Source: JACDAN01 sp963847235
GTDB lineage: Bacteria > Actinomycetota > Thermoleophilia > Gaiellales > Gaiellaceae
Assembly (NCBI GenBank): GCA_963847235.1
Contig: CAWJYU010000024.1
Coordinates: 1-64,000, forward strand
Length of the DNA: 64,000 nucleotides
Reading direction: 5' to 3'
In this document: positions 44,372 through 53,807 of the stretch, in pieces
Layout: each line of letters opens with the position of its first letter
Numbering within the stretch: position 1 is the first letter of the stretch
Position numbers and translations under genes: made by a program
Notes under the pieces: generated by a model
What the model saw: the letters and a program-made list of their open reading frames with translations, nothing else
Told to the model about the DNA's origin: nothing
The model's database searches: none

Positions 44372-47127
44372 CTAGCTGCAGCCGGTGTTCGTGCCGCAGT
44401 CTCGGCACGTGTAGCAGCTGCCCGTTCGGATCATCCGGCCGCCGCACCTCGCGCACTCGACTGCGTCGTCGTGCGCGTTGAACAGCGCCGTCTGGCCCGG
44501 GGCCGGCGGCTCCGCCGTGGCGGCGGAGCCGCCGGAGCAGTGCCGCCGTTGGCGTAGTTCGCCGCCATGCGCGCCTTCACCTCGGTCGAGAGGATCCCGA
44601 CCTCCTCCTGCTGGTCGACGGTCAGGAACTTCTTGCCGAACCAGCGGAAGATGTAGTCGACGATCGACTTCGCGATGCGGATGTCCTCGTCGTTCGTCAT
44701 CCCGCTCGGCTCGAAGCGCATGTGGCTCAGCTTCGAGACGTAGACCTCCGGCGGGACGCCGTACTGCAGGCCCATCGAGACCGCGATCATCAGCGAGTTC
44801 ATCAGGCCCTGGAGCGTCGTCCCGTCCTTCGCGATGTCCACGAAGATGTCGCCCGGCGTGCCGTCCTCGTACAGGCCGACGTGGATGTAGCCCTCGTAGT
44901 CGCCGACCTGGAACTTGCGGCCGACCTCGGTGCGATCCAGCGGCAGGCGCCGGCGCTGCGGCTTGCCCGCCATCAGCGCGGCCGGTGAGATCCCGACCAG
45001 CGGCGTCGCCTCGGCCTTGTCCGACTTCCCGGACAGCGGCTGCGCGACCTTGCAGTTGTCGCGGTAGATCGCGATCGCCTTCACGCCGAGCTTCCACGAG
45101 TCGCTGAAGAGCCCGGCGACCTCCTCGACCGTCGCCTGCTCCGGCAGGTTCACGGTCTTCGAGATCGCGCCCGAGATGAACGGCTGCGTCGCGCCCATCA
45201 TCTTCACGTGGCCCATGTAGTGGATCGCGCGCTCGCCGATCGCGCAGTCGAAGACCGGGTAGTGATCGGTCTTGACGTACGGCGCGCCGACGACGGAGTT
45301 CTTGTCCTCGATGTACGCGGCGACCTCGGCTGACTCGTCCGGCGAGTAGCCGAGCTTGTCGAGCGCCATCGGGACCGTCCGGTTGACGATCGTGATCTCG
45401 CCGCCGCCGACGAGCTTCTTCGACTTCACGAGCGAGAAGTCCGGCTCGACGCCCGTCGTGTCGCAATCCATCATGAAGCTGATCGTCCCGGTCGGAGCCA
45501 GCACGGTCGCCTGCGCGTTCCGGTAGCCGGCGACCTCGCCGAGATCCAGCGCCTCGTCCCACGCCTGGCGGCAGTGGCCGAGGAGATCGGCCGGCACGGA
45601 GTCGGAGTGCTCGATGTTCCCGCACGCCGCCCGGTGCTTGGCGATCACGCCGATCATCGCCGCCGCATTCGGCCGGTAGCCCTCGAACGGGCCCATCCGC
45701 TTCGCGATCTCGGCCGACTTGCGGTAGGCGCGGCCGGTCATCAGCGCCGTGATCGCCGCTGCGTACGCCCGGCCCTCGTCCGAGTCGTACGCGAGCCCGC
45801 GCGCCATCAGCAGCGCGCCGAGGTTCGCGAAGCCGAGCCCGAGCTGGCGGTACGCCTTCGCGTTCGCCTCGATCTCGGGGGTCGGGTAGCTCGAGTAGCC
45901 GACGAGGATCTCCTGCGCCAGGAAGACGACGTCGACCGCGTGCTCGAACGCCTCGACGTCGAGCTCGCCGTCCTCACGCCGGAACTTGAGGAGGTTCAGC
46001 GAGGCGAGGTTGCACGCCGAGTCGTCGATGGACATGTACTCCGAGCACGGGTTGGACGCGTTGATCCGGCCCGTGTTCGGCAGCGTGTGCCACGAGTTGA
46101 TCGTCGTGTCGTACTGGACGCCCGGGTCGGCGCAGCGCCAGGCCGCCTCGGCCATGTCGAGCAGGAGCTTGCGCGCGGGAACCGTCTCCAGGACGGCGCC
46201 GTCCGTGCGGGCCGTGAGGTTCCAGTCGGCGTCGGCCTCGACCGCCTCCATGAAGCCGTCCGTCACACGCACCGAGTTGTTGGCGTTCTGGTACTGGATC
46301 GAGCTCCAGTCGGCCGAGTCGAGCGACATGTCGTAGCCGGCCGCCTCGAGCACGCGCGCCTTCTCCTCCTCGCGCGCCTTGCACCAGATGAACTCCTCGA
46401 TGTCGGGGTGGTCGACGTCGAGCACGACCATCTTCGCGGCGCGCCGCGTCTTGCCGCCGGACTTGATCGTCCCGGCGGAGGCGTCGGCGCCGCGCATGAA
46501 GCTGACCGGCCCGGAGGCGTGCCCGCCCTTCGAGAGCTGCTCCTTGGAGGAGCGCAGCGTCGAGAGGTTGACGCCCGAGCCCGAGCCGCCGCGGAAGATG
46601 ACGCCCTCGCGGCGGATCCAGTCGAGGATCGACTCCATCGAGTCGTCGATCGAGAGGATGAAGCAGGCGGAGCACTGCGGCTTCTCCTCGAAGCCGACGT
46701 TGAACCAGACCGGCGAGTTGAAGGCGGCGAGCTGGTTGACGAGGATCGCCTTCAGCTCGTCCTCGAAGGTCAGCGCCTCGTCCTCGTCGGCGAAGTAGCC
46801 GCCGTCGCGGCCCCAGCGGCCGATCGTGTCGACGACGCGGCCGATCATCTGCTTGACGCTCGTCTCCCGCTCGGGCGAGCCCAGGCGCCCGCGGAAGTAC
46901 TTCTGCGCGACGATGTTCGTGGCCGTCTGCGACCAGAACTTCGGGAACTCGACGTCCTTCTGCTCGAACGCCGGCTTGTCCTTGCCGGGGATGAAGGCGT
47001 CGCGGATCTCCCACTCGATCTCCTCGAACGGGTCGCGGCCGGGAATCGTGAAATGGCGCTTGACGCCGAGGCTGGACTCCTCGTCGACGACGGTGTTCTC
47101 GGTTTGGAGCTTCTCGGCGGACGCCAT
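44372..47127 (-). CDS. nrdJ: Class II (B12-dependent) ribonucleotide reductase (frameshifted)
   Basis: Adenosylcobalamin-dependent enzyme making deoxyribonucleotides; about 918 aa. N-terminal part FPKFWSQTATNIVAQKYF; active-site region NPCSEYMSIDDSACNLASLN; radical-site motif VLAPTGTISFMMDCD; FDCAIGERAIHYMGHVKMM. The C-terminus carries Cys pairs CARCGGRM, CYTCRDCG and the end NTGCS, which act in thiol re-reduction and zinc binding. The frame breaks near 44550 inside a 10-bp GC hairpin (44508-44530), so one base is probably missing from the sequence. ATG 47127. No cobalamin riboswitch is apparent. It works without oxygen-dependent cofactors. Confidence 0.96.
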
Positions 47128-47239
47128 GCTGGACCCTCCTCGGGCTAGGGCTACATCGTAGTTTCGTGCGCCTTCGTCGCGGAGGTCGCGCCGAGGCGGA
47201 CCAGCCAGATTAGGAGGCGGGTCGGACGGAACGGCGAGG

Positions 47240-47764
47240 TCAGCGAGACGCGCGGTGCGCGCGCAGCTTGCGGGCGCCGAATCCGACGGCGCCGGCCGTG
47301 ATCAGGGCGCCGGCGAGGCCCAGCAGGATCAGGAGCGGCAGGGGGACGGAGTCCGCGTTGTTGCCGTTCGTGCCGAGCGCGGACTGGATCAGCGTCTCGT
47401 CCTTCGGGCCGGTGTCCGGCTCACGCGGCTTGACGACCGCGGCGTCGTCATCGCTCGCTTCGCTCTCGCCCTCGTCGGAGTTGTCCGAGCCACCCGAGCT
47501 CTGGAGGCTCCGGGTGGCGGCGAGGCGAGCGGCCTTGGCCTGCTCCTCGAAGTCGCTGTAGGCGCGGATGTCCTCGGGCACCTTGTCGAGCGCCTCTTCG
47601 ATGCACTTGGCCGAGTAGGCGCCGTCGATGCTCCCGTCCTGCGACCAGTCGTTCACGACCTGCTTCCAGCAGGGCGGCTTGGCGGCGAGGGCGGGAGACG
47701 CAGTTGCGAGAATCCCCGCACCGCAGACAAGCAGGATGAGAAAGAACGCCGTCGGGCGGGCCAT
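47240..47764 (-). CDS. Exported membrane-anchored protein, unknown function
   Basis: 174 aa. Signal peptide FFLILLVCGAGILATASPALA; one Cys pair (PPCWKQ, AKCIEE); a Ser/Asp/Glu-rich linker (SDNSDEGESEASDDD); C-terminal transmembrane segment LPLLILLGLAGALITAGAVG with a basic tail (RKLRAHRASR). The layout of signal, linker, membrane stretch and positive tail is typical of surface-anchored proteins, but no LPxTG is present. Family not recognised. Divergent from the polysaccharide gene. Confidence 0.75.
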   Translation of the reverse strand: MARPTAFFLILLVCGAGILATASPALAAKPPCWKQVVNDWSQDGSIDGAYSAKCIEEALDKVPEDIRAYSDFEEQAKAARLAATRSLQSSGGSDNSDEGESEASDDDAAVVKPREPDTGPKDETLIQSALGTNGNNADSVPLPLLILLGLAGALITAGAVGFGARKLRAHRASR

Positions 47765-47852
47765 CGCGTGCAGTTTCCCCCTCTGGGGTGAACTCAAGCT
47801 CAACTGTATGTAAACGCTTTGTTAGATAGAGACGATAGTCCTAGGCGGCTGT

Positions 47853-47858
47853 TAGCTT
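47853..47858 (+). promoter_or_regulatory. Putative -10 element, polysaccharide operon
   Basis: TAGCTT followed by 8 nt and the ATG at 47867, no Shine-Dalgarno. A CCTAGG site lies just upstream at about 47840-47845. Confidence 0.4.
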
Positions 47859-47866
47859 CGCGGCCA

Positions 47867-49793
47867 ATGCCACGGGGCCTCCCACGTTCCGCCGGGGCCC
47901 TGCTGGTCGGCGCAGCGGCCGCTCTCGCGGCGCTGGCGCTCTTCTTCGGCGACGGCTCGACCTATCCGCCGCTCGTGTGGATCGGCGGGCTGGCGGTGCT
48001 GGCCGCCGCCGTCGGGGTCGCGCTCGTGCTCCTCGATGTCGTGGCGTTTCCGAGGCTGGACGGGTTCGGGATCGCGTTCCTGGCGCTCCTCGGCTGGTTC
48101 GTCCTCTGGAACGGGCTCTCGATCGTGTGGTCGGTGCAGCCCGACCGCTCGTGGGAGTACTTCAACCGCGGGATCGTCTACTTCGCGTTCGCGGTGCTGG
48201 GCATGCTGGTCGCCGCTGCCTCGCCACGTCCGGTGCGGATGGTGGCGCTTGCGCTGCTCGGGCTGTTCGGGGCCGCGCTCCTGTGGGCTCTTCTGGGGAA
48301 GGTGATCCCGAACCTCGTCCCGGACGGTGAGCGGATCGCCCGGCTGCGCGAGCCGCTGGACTACTGGAACGCCTTGGCGCTCGTGGGTGCGATGACGCTG
48401 CCGCTCGCGCTCTGGGCGGCGGTCCGGCGGGAGCATCACCGGCTCCTGCGCGTGGCGGCGGTGGTCCTCGCCTTCGCCGCCGTCGTGGTGGTCCTGCTCA
48501 CCTACTCGCGCGGCGGCGTGGTCGTCGCGCTGCTCGCGCCGGCCGCGTACATCGCGCTCACTCGGAGGCGGGTCGAGGCGGCCGCGGCGCTGCTGGTCGC
48601 ACTCGTGCCGGCCGTGCTGCTGTCGATCTGGGCGTTCGGCCGGCCGGGGCTCGTGGAGGACGGCCGCCCGTACGACGAGCGGCTCGACGCCGGGCTCTGG
48701 TTTGCGATCGCCCTCCTGGTTGCGGGCGCGGTGGTCGCGGGGCTCGCGTATCTCGGCGTGAGGGACGAGGATCGGTGGCGGCCGCGGGTTGCGGTCCGGC
48801 TCTCGCGGCGGACCGTCGCCGCGCTCGCCCTCGTCCCGGTCGCGCTGGTCGTCCTCGCCTTCGTCGTCGCCGATCCCGATCGATCGCGCGCGGGACAGCT
48901 ACCGGGAGTTCACGAACCCCGTCACCTCCGCCGGCTCCGGCCCGGAGCGGCTGAGGAACTTCGGCTCGAACAGCCGCTGGACCTGGTGGAACGAGGCATG
49001 GCAGCTCTGGGAGGACAACCCGGTGGCGGGAACCGGTGCCGGGACCTTCTCGCTCGCGCGGAGGCCGCTCAGGACGAACACGACGGTAGCGACCGAGCCG
49101 CACAACCTCCCGTTGCAGTTCCTCGCCGAGACGGGGCTGGTCGGCTTCTTGCTCGCCGCCGGGGCGGGCCTGGCGGCGGCGTTTGCGATCGTTCGCGCTC
49201 TCAGGCGGCTGGAGGAGCCGGAGGCTGCGGCGGGTCTGGCGCTCGCGGTCGTGGCGCTCGCCTACCTCGCGCATGCGGTCATCGACTACGACTGGGACTT
49301 CGTCGGCGTCACGGCGCCGCTGTTCCTCGTGCTCGGCGTGCTGATCGGCGCTGCGCGGCCGGCGGTCGAAGCGGTTCGCGAGCCGTTCTTCGCGGCCGGT
49401 GTGGTCGTGCTGGGCCTCGCCGTGCTCGGGTCGCTGGCGTCGCCGTGGCTCGCGAGCAGGAAGGTGGCCGATGCCTACGTGGCGCTCGAGCAGCGTGACC
49501 CCGACGGCGCCGTCTCCGATGCGCGCCGGGCTCGCTCGCTGAACCCGCTCGCGGTCGAGCCGATCTTCGCCCAGGCCGTCGCCGAGGAGGCGCGCGGGAA
49601 CGACGGCGACGCGCTCGATCTCTACATCCGGGCCGTCGAGCTCCAGCCGGAGAACTCGCGGACCTGGTTCGAGCTCGGGCGCTTCGAGCTCGACGCGGGG
49701 CTGCGGGAGTGGGGGATCCGGCACCTGTTGCGATCGCGCGAGCTGGATCGCTGGGGCCCGTCTGATCCGGTGCTCGGCAGGCTCGGCATTTGA
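47867..49793 (+). CDS. O-antigen ligase/polymerase-like membrane protein (frameshifted)
   Basis: About 642 aa. Twelve or so transmembrane segments of the Wzy/O-antigen ligase type, with an extracellular loop holding the family region RWTWWNEAWQLWEDNPVAGT and TEPHNLPLQFLAETGLVGF (catalytic His candidate). The C-terminal 130 residues are TPR-like (ALEQRDPDGAVSDARRAR, LEPIFAQAVAEEARG-type helices). The frame changes near 48885; removing one T restores PDRRARDSYREFTNPV. Likely polymerises or ligates surface glycan repeat units. Stop overlaps the next gene (TTGA). Confidence 0.85.
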
Positions 49794-51473
49794 GCACCCG
49801 GCGGGAGGCGGCCTACGCGGCGGCCGCGGCCGTCCTCTCCTGCGTCGGCGCGACGATCTTCCTGCGGCTCTGGGATGCGGACTTCCGGGTCCCGTTCTCC
49901 TACTCCGGCGACGGGACGCTCAACCTGACGCTGATCAAGAGCGTGATGGAGCGCGGCTGGTTCTACGAGAACCCGCGGCTCGGTGCTCCGGAGGGCCAGG
50001 AGCTCTACGACTACCCGGTGCTGAGCGGGGACACGCTGCACGTCCTGTTCTTCTGGATCGCCGGTCTCTTCACCGACGACCCGTCGGTCGTGATGAACGT
50101 CTTCTTCGTCCTCACGTTCCCGGTGACGGCAGTCGTGACCTACCTCGTGCTCCGGCGGCTCGCCGTGGGGCCGGAGGTCGCAGTCGTGATCTCGCTGCTC
50201 TACACGCTCACGCCGTACCACTTCATGCGCGGAGAGGTGCATCTGTTCCTGGCGGCGTACTACGTCGTCCCGATCGGGGCGTACCTCGCTCTGTCGGTGC
50301 TCGACGGCCGCGCTCGTGTCGGGCTGGCGACTGCCGGGCTGGCGGCGCTGGTGGCCGTGGCGTCCGGATCGTTCTACTACTCGGCGTTCACGGTCCTGCT
50401 CGTCGCCGTCGCTGCGATCCTGCGATTCCTCGCCGCGCGAGACCGGAGGGCGTTCCTCCCGGCGGCGTTCGTGGTCGGCGTGATCCTGGCCGTCTCGCTC
50501 GTCCAGCTGGCGCCCACGATCGTCTACCGGGCGAAGCATGGGACGAACGAGGAGGTCGCGAAGCGCTACTGGTTCGAGAGCGAGAACTACAGCCTCCGGC
50601 TCACGCAGCTGCTCCTGCCGGTGGACGGGCATCGGATCGACGCGCTGGCCTCGCGGAAGGCGGAGTACACCGAGCAGATCCCGCAGAACGAGGGGCGCGG
50701 CGGCGACGCTCGGTCTCATTGCGTCCGTCGGGTTCCTGTGGCTCCTGGCGGTGGCGTTGCTGGCCGTCGTGGGCGCTTGGCCGGAGGTGATCTCGCGGTA
50801 TCGAGGCCTGGCGGCGCTGACGCTTGTGGCGGTTCTGGTCGGGACGACCGGCGGGCTCTCGACGCTCCTTGCGGTCGGGTGGCCCCAGATCCGCGCGTGG
50901 AACCGGCTCTCGATCTTCATCGCGTTCTTCGCCCTCCTGGCGGTGGGGCTGTTGCTGGAGTCGCTTCGGCCGCGGCTTCCCGCGCTCGGCTTCGGGGCGC
51001 TGCTCGCCGCGCTGCTCGTGCTCGGCTCGCTCGACCAGACCTCGCCGTTCTTCATCCCGCCGCATGCGGGCCTGAAGGCCGACTACCGCGCCGACCAGTC
51101 GTGGTATCGGTCGGTGGAAGGGCGGTTACCGGAGCGCGCGATGCTCGTGAACCTGCCGCACGAGCCCTTCCCCGAGCCGCCGCTGAGCTTTCGCCCGCTC
51201 TACGAGCCGGCGAAGGGCTACCTCCACACGTCGGACCTCCGCTGGAGCTGGGGCGCGATGCGCGGCCGGCCGGAGGACTGGTCGGGCCGGTATGCGACCC
51301 GCCCGGCGGCAGAGCTGGTCCCGGCCGCTCGCGAGGCCGGTTTCGCGGGGATTTCCGTCGATCGGCTCGGGTACCAGGACGGCGGCGTTGCGACCGAGGC
51401 GGACCTGCGGGGAGTGCTCGGCGCCGAGCCCGAGCGGAGCCCCGACGGCCGCTATCTCTTCTGGCGCCTCTGA
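49790..51473 (+). CDS. YfhO-like polytopic membrane protein, putative GT-C type (frameshifted)
   Basis: About 561 aa, starting at a TTG that overlaps the preceding stop. Around ten transmembrane segments, an acidic N-terminal loop (RVPFSYSGDGTLNLTLIKS) where GT-C enzymes bind lipid-linked sugars, and a C-terminal soluble domain (AMLVNLPHEPFPEPPLSFRP). Near 50700 one extra G shifts the frame; without it the reading is NEGAAATLGLIASVGFLWLL. Probably adds sugars or exports glycan units together with the preceding ligase-like protein. Assignment to GT-C rests on architecture only. Confidence 0.75.
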
Positions 51474-51475
51474 GG

Positions 51476-51575
51476 CCAAGTAACACAGTGTTACTAGGTG
51501 CGGTTCGTCCCACCGATTCCGCTCTGGGAGCCGCCGGGCGGAGCTTCGAGCGGCAAGTAACAGAGTGTTACTTGC
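51476..51575. repeat. Paired-palindrome interspersed repeat, copy 2
   Basis: Second copy of the element at 3791-3894, in opposite orientation. Left palindrome (51476-51498) has arms CCAAGTAACA / TGTTACTAGG; right (51553-51575) has arms GCAAGTAACA / TGTTACTTGC around GAG. About 55 bp lie between, with GCTCGAAGC(T)CCG on the minus strand as in copy 1. It sits between two convergent genes, where it could also terminate transcription. Confidence 0.8.
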
Positions 51576-51590
51576 GGTTTTCCGCGGGCG

Positions 51591-52109
51591 CTAGGAGCCG
51601 ACGACGACTGCGACGTGCGCGCCCATCAGGTCGCGCACCCGCATGCCGTCCAGCGGGCCGACGATCTTGATCCGCAGGTCGCGGGCGAGCCTCATCGCCT
51701 CGCCGCGGAAGCCCGGCCGGTACATGACGACCGAGCGGGTGAAGTCCGTCCGGTTCGCGTTGCCGACGTCGTTGATGGAGTAGCCGCGCGCCTCGACCTT
51801 CGAGGCCGTCACGTGCGCGGCGCCCGAAACGCCGTTTCCGTTCAGGACGATGACGCTCGTCTCACCCCGCGCGAGCTGCGGCTTCGAGCTGCCGATCTTC
51901 GGCTTCGCCTTCGCCTGCGTCTCGATCCCGAGGCTTCGCTGCTGCGCGGTGTCGCGCATCCGTTCCGACAGCGGCTGGCCGAGCAGCGCGACGCCGAGGA
52001 TCAGGATCAGGACGAGCTCGACGGCCGCAACCGTGCACGCGATGAGCGTCGCGGTCCGCCACGGACGGGCCAGGGTCTCGGGCTGCGGCATGCTCATCGA
52101 CTGGTCCAT
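51591..52109 (-). CDS. LytR C-terminal domain protein
   Basis: 172 aa. One transmembrane helix (ATLIACTVAAVELVLILILG, about 20-40), then an extracytoplasmic LytR_C domain (VIVLNGNGVSGAAHVTASKV, GYSINDVGNANRTDFTRSVV, RDLRIKIVGPLDGMRV). LytR_C domains accompany LytR-CpsA-Psr glycan transferases on the cell surface, so it may help attach wall polymers made by this locus. ATG 52109 is used; further in-frame ATGs 12 and 18 nt downstream (at 52097 and 52091) exist. Confidence 0.82.
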   Translation of the reverse strand: MDQSMSMPQPETLARPWRTATLIACTVAAVELVLILILGVALLGQPLSERMRDTAQQRSLGIETQAKAKPKIGSSKPQLARGETSVIVLNGNGVSGAAHVTASKVEARGYSINDVGNANRTDFTRSVVMYRPGFRGEAMRLARDLRIKIVGPLDGMRVRDLMGAHVAVVVGS

Positions 52110-52141
52110 CGGCGGAGGCTTTGTTCGCCTGGACCCCGCAC

Positions 52142-52147
52142 TATCCT
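52142..52147 (+). promoter_or_regulatory. Putative -10 element, leaderless tmk
   Basis: TATCCT followed by 6 nt and the tmk ATG, no Shine-Dalgarno. Confidence 0.5.
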
Positions 52148-52153
52148 CCCGCC

Positions 52154-52759
52154 ATGTTCGTCTCCTTCGAGGGGCTCGACGGCTCGGGCAAGACGACGCA
52201 GGCCGAGCTCCTTGCCGAGACGCTCGAGAAGGAAGGGCGCCAGGTGGTCGCGACGCGCGAGCCGGGAGGGACGCCGCTCGGCGAGCGGGTCCGCGAGCTG
52301 CTCCTGGACGGGGACGCGATGTCACCGTGGACGGAGGCGGCGCTCTTCACCGCGGCCCGAGCCGAGCTCGTCGACCAGGTGATCGGCCCGAAGCTCGCCG
52401 AGGGCGCCGAGGTCGTGTCCGACCGATTCCTCGACTCGTCGCTCGTCTACCAGGGGATCGCGCGGGGCCTCGGGATCGAGCGCGTGCTCGCGCTCAACCT
52501 CGATGCGATCCGCGGCATCCTTCCTGACATCACCTTCCTGCTCCTGGTCGACGTCGACGAGGCCGTGAAGCGGTCGAGCGGCGCGCGCGACCGGATCGAG
52601 CGGGAGGGCGAGGGATTCATGACGCTCGTGGACAACGGCTACCGACAGCTCGCCGGTCTTTTTCCGCAGCGCGTCGTCGCGCTCAGTGGCGACCGGCCGG
52701 TGCACGACATCGCCAAGGAGGTTCTCGACCATGTTCGAGAACGTGCCGGAGCAGGCTGA
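52154..52759 (+). CDS. tmk: Thymidylate kinase
   Basis: Phosphorylates dTMP to dTDP in DNA precursor synthesis; 201 aa. P-loop FVSFEGLDGSGKTTQAELL (residues 2-20), the DRX motif VSDRFLDSSLVYQG, and LLLVDVDEAVKR. The lid lacks an obvious Arg-rich loop but reads RDRIEREGEGFM. ATG 52154 follows a leaderless-type promoter. It overlaps holB by 29 bp, the common tmk-holB pairing. Confidence 0.96.
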   Translation: MFVSFEGLDGSGKTTQAELLAETLEKEGRQVVATREPGGTPLGERVRELLLDGDAMSPWTEAALFTAARAELVDQVIGPKLAEGAEVVSDRFLDSSLVYQGIARGLGIERVLALNLDAIRGILPDITFLLLVDVDEAVKRSSGARDRIEREGEGFMTLVDNGYRQLAGLFPQRVVALSGDRPVHDIAKEVLDHVRERAGAG

Positions 52760-53807
52760 GGCCAAGGCGCTCCTCGAGGCGGCGCTCCAGGAGGGCGCCG
52801 CGCACGCGTACCTCTTCCACGGGCCGCCGGGCGTCGGGAAGCGCGGGCTGGCGACAGCGTTCGCGGCCGAGCTGCTCGGCGAGCACGAGCGGGTCGGGCG
52901 CGGCTCCCATCCCGATCTCTACGTGCTGGAGCCGCTCGGCGACCAGATCCGGATCGACGCGATCCGGGAGCTGCGCCGCGACCTCCACATGCGCCCGTTC
53001 GAGGCGGACCGGCGCGTCTACCTGATCTTCGGCGCGCACTCGATGAACGAGGAGGCCGCCGACGCGCTGCTCAAGGATCTCGAGGAGCCGCCTCCGTACG
53101 CGGTGATCGTGCTCGTCGCGGACGACGTCGGGCCCTTGCCGGAGACGATCCGGTCGCGCTGCCAGCCGGTGCCGTTCCGGCGGCTGTCGGAGCGGGCTAT
53201 TCGGGCGGTCGTGGAGGAGCGCGCTCCGGGTCTCTCGGAGAACCAGGCGGCGGCGCTCGCCCGGGTCGCGGCCGGCCGCCTCGACCGCGTCGAGCGCCTG
53301 CTGGACCCCAAGGCCGTCGAGCGCCGCTCGAAGCTGATCGAGCTCGCGCGCGCCGTCTACCGCGATGCGGACTTCGTGCCCGCCGAGGCTTCCGCCGCGC
53401 TCATCGAGGCGGCGGGGGAACGCGCGAAAGAGGCACGGGCCAAAGCAGAGGCGGAGCTCGAGAATCTCGATCTGCCGGACCGCGAGGTCGAGCAACGGCT
53501 GCGGCGCGCGGCGCGCGGCGCCGAGCGGGAGGAGCTGCTCCTCGCGCTGGAGGAGCTCGCGGCCTGGTACCGGGACCTGATCGCGGTGAGCGTCGGCGCC
53601 GAGCGGGCGGCGATCCACGTCGACCACCTCGCCGAGCTCCACGAGGACGCGACCGAGGACCGGGCCGCGTCAGCGGAGGTCGCCGCGGAGATCGTCCGCG
53701 AGCAGTGGCGCCTGCTCGAGGAGCTTCAGCTCCAGGCGCCGCTCGCGTTCGAGGCGCTCTTCGTCCAGCTCCGGCGGGCGTTTGCCGGCGCACTCGTGGC
53801 TGCGTGA
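52731..53807 (+). CDS. holB: DNA polymerase III subunit delta'
   Basis: Clamp-loader subunit, 358 aa. Walker A YLFHGPPGVGKRGLATAFAA, DLYVLEPLGDQIRIDAIREL, then LLKDLEEPPPYAVIVLVADD and the SRC motif PETIRSRCQPV. A helical C-terminal domain follows, ending ALVAA. It starts inside tmk (ATG 52731), so translation is coupled. The end overlaps the next gene's start codon. Confidence 0.94.
   Translation: MFENVPEQAEAKALLEAALQEGAAHAYLFHGPPGVGKRGLATAFAAELLGEHERVGRGSHPDLYVLEPLGDQIRIDAIRELRRDLHMRPFEADRRVYLIFGAHSMNEEAADALLKDLEEPPPYAVIVLVADDVGPLPETIRSRCQPVPFRRLSERAIRAVVEERAPGLSENQAAALARVAAGRLDRVERLLDPKAVERRSKLIELARAVYRDADFVPAEASAALIEAAGERAKEARAKAEAELENLDLPDREVEQRLRRAARGAEREELLLALEELAAWYRDLIAVSVGAERAAIHVDHLAELHEDATEDRAASAEVAAEIVREQWRLLEELQLQAPLAFEALFVQLRRAFAGALVAA

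Noticed and set aside
47128..47239. Cobalamin riboswitch or NrdR box upstream of nrdJ
   Set aside because: Only about 110 bp; no B12-box-like sequence, and CTACATCGTAG is too weak to call an NrdR site.
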